Shown piece by piece: positions 63,994 to 64,000 of a stretch of DNA of 64,000 nt. Location: assembly GCA_046594915.1 (NCBI GenBank), contig JBKJRC010000003.1, positions 310,001 through 374,000 of the forward strand. The letters are read 5' to 3'. A program made the position numbers and the translations under genes. Position 1 is the stretch's first letter, and the number at the start of each line of letters is the position of its first letter. Source of the DNA: Methylotenera_A sp046594915. GTDB taxonomy: Bacteria > Pseudomonadota > Gammaproteobacteria > Burkholderiales > Methylophilaceae. The notes under the pieces were generated by a model. The model was given only the letters and a program-made list of their open reading frames with translations. It was not told where the DNA came from and did no database searches.

Positions 63994-64000
63994 GTGTTCA

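Overview
The window looks like the replication-terminus region of a low-GC betaproteobacterium. The best guess is a methylotroph of the Methylophilaceae (Methylotenera-like). That guess rests on overall protein character, the smc-zipA-ligA and fabH-fabD-fabG-acpP-fabF orders, and a sugar-phosphate phosphoketolase/acetate kinase pair; no 16S rRNA gene is present to confirm it.

Layout. 1-3.3 kb: a truncated PAS-GGDEF protein, a Crp-like regulator, an EF-hand secreted protein and a zinc-ribbon mini-protein, with repeat-rich gaps. 3.6-13 kb: metabolic and stress genes (FMN split-barrel protein, lipoprotein, xfp-ackA, nnrD, metal-binding protein, large catalase katE, YihY/BrkB). 13.2-22.2 kb: a giant cyclic beta-1,2-glucan synthase (ndvB/chvB type). 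22.4-26.9 kb: a five-PAS histidine kinase, a response regulator and a second Crp-like regulator in a row. 27.5-33 kb: a photoactive yellow protein (PYP) light-sensing locus. 33.6-45.2 kb: tRNA-Glu, tRNA-Ala, queF, smc, zipA, ligA, a TPR protein, msrPQ and a DoxX protein. 45.26-46.71 kb: a chromosomal dif site carrying a 1.4-kb Xer-integrated element with an XafT-like activator gene. 46.7-64 kb: genes all on the minus strand, namely transporters, two sulfatase-fold membrane enzymes with a PAP2 phosphatase, the holB/tmk/mltG/pabC group, and fabF-acpP-fabG-fabD-fabH.

The two most interesting systems are these. (1) The PYP locus has pyp plus a PAS-PAS-GGDEF diguanylate cyclase on the plus strand. 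They converge on a minus-strand set encoding an EAL phosphodiesterase, an MIO-type tyrosine ammonia-lyase and the PYP-type 4-coumarate:CoA ligase. The locus can therefore make the p-coumaroyl chromophore and holds both synthesis and degradation of cyclic di-GMP, which suggests a self-contained blue-light/c-di-GMP switch. The PYP keeps Tyr42, Glu46, Cys69 and the Met100 equivalent but has Ala50 and Leu52 in place of Thr50 and Arg52. (2) At 45,258-45,285 there is a dif site whose XerD arm and central region match E. coli dif. A second core with an intact XerC arm and a divergent XerD arm lies 1.4 kb away. Between them is a VC1465/DUF3653-like protein, the family of the TLC-phage Xer activation factor, so this is a minimal integrative element exploiting Xer (IMEX). 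Coding strand polarity switches at this point, as expected for the terminus.

Functions are from reading motifs in the translated sequence. No database search was possible, so family names are recognition calls and starts are judged from ribosome-binding sites and family length.
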